Assembly: GCA_021463865.1 (NCBI GenBank) | Contig: JAJTXY010000013.1 | Location: 1-64,000, forward strand | Source: Anaerolineae bacterium | GTDB lineage: Bacteria > Chloroflexota > Anaerolineae > Aggregatilineales > J027 | Direction of reading: 5' to 3' | DNA length: 64,000 nucleotides | Shown: one piece after another, positions 63,917-64,000 of the stretch | Numbering within the stretch: position 1 is the stretch's first letter | How the letters are laid out: each line of letters starts with the position of its first letter | Made by a program: the position numbers and the translations under genes | The notes under the pieces: model-generated | The model's input: the letters and a program-made list of their open reading frames with translations, nothing else | Told to the model about the DNA's origin: nothing | Database searches by the model: none

Positions 63917-64000
63917 GTTTTATTGAGTCCCCATGCCCAATAAATTCGGGTTTTCTATTCAAAAAATTATACTAATAGCCGCGCTAAATCCTAAAAAATC

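Overview
The window reads as a chromosomal segment of a free-living bacterium, most likely a Chloroflexota member of the Anaerolineae type. This is inferred from gene content and protein style (type 2 isopentenyl-diphosphate isomerase, a BTAD-domain regulator, many beta-propeller lipoproteins, large GT-C-like membrane proteins, a BchI-type AAA+ ATPase, no lipopolysaccharide genes). No rRNA is present to settle it. Most genes share one codon style. A few stretches are clearly more AT-rich (about 22065-22928, 26300-26660 and 62990-63916) and look acquired or fast-evolving.

Layout. 1-1685: the 5' part of a sugar-phosphate transferase and a membrane glycosyltransferase-like protein (surface polysaccharide). 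1698-10135: a NERD-helicase, lipoyl/octanoyl transfer, an ABC exporter whose permease carries a SpoIIM-like domain, an MBL hydrolase, a zinc-ribbon protein, a J-domain membrane protein and a phosphoesterase. 10219-16530 (minus strand): the conserved rpmH-rnpA-yidD-lipoprotein-yidC-jag-gyrB block, usually found near replication origins but here without dnaA or dnaN. 16754-18216: a ParA-like ATPase followed by a tail-anchored protein with a ParB-like RGLG peptide. 18346-21224: HPPD, an NmrA-type reductase and a FAH-family hydrolase (aromatic amino acid metabolism). 21253-25099: lipoproteins, small membrane proteins and two possible PD-(D/E)XK nuclease-fold proteins. 25103-33052: HemW, a BTAD regulator, GlpD, a diheme cytochrome c, a GNAT, Fni and ACP.

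33137-40695 (minus strand): a frameshifted gene, a membrane protein and a BchI-like ATPase in one overlapping cluster, then a thioesterase and a surface-polysaccharide set (glycosyltransferase, GtrA, O-antigen ligase, UDP-glucuronate decarboxylase). 40784-43684 is the most unusual part: a macro-domain protein diverges from a TIR-formylglycine-generating-enzyme-like protein, followed by a HicBA toxin-antitoxin pair. The C-terminus of the TIR protein has the layout of a diversity-generating retroelement (DGR) variable region and is followed by a 9-bp perfect hairpin; no reverse transcriptase lies in the window. 43662-48491: a glycosidase-like/O-antigen-ligase fusion and a G5/beta-propeller lipoprotein.

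48567-63916: an enoyl-reductase-like protein, SucCD, a GT-C-like membrane protein, a TPR protein, a URO-D-family protein, RsmD, TadA, tRNA-Ser(CGA), a DsbA-like protein, a DUF1684 protein and a GNAT, then rpoB with its own promoter and terminator (rpoC is not next to it), and an orphan SUKH/SMI1-type protein. Dispersed CCCCTCTCC/GGGGAGGGG palindromes sit between several genes. Promoter and terminator calls are by eye from -35/-10 spacing and hairpins with T-runs.
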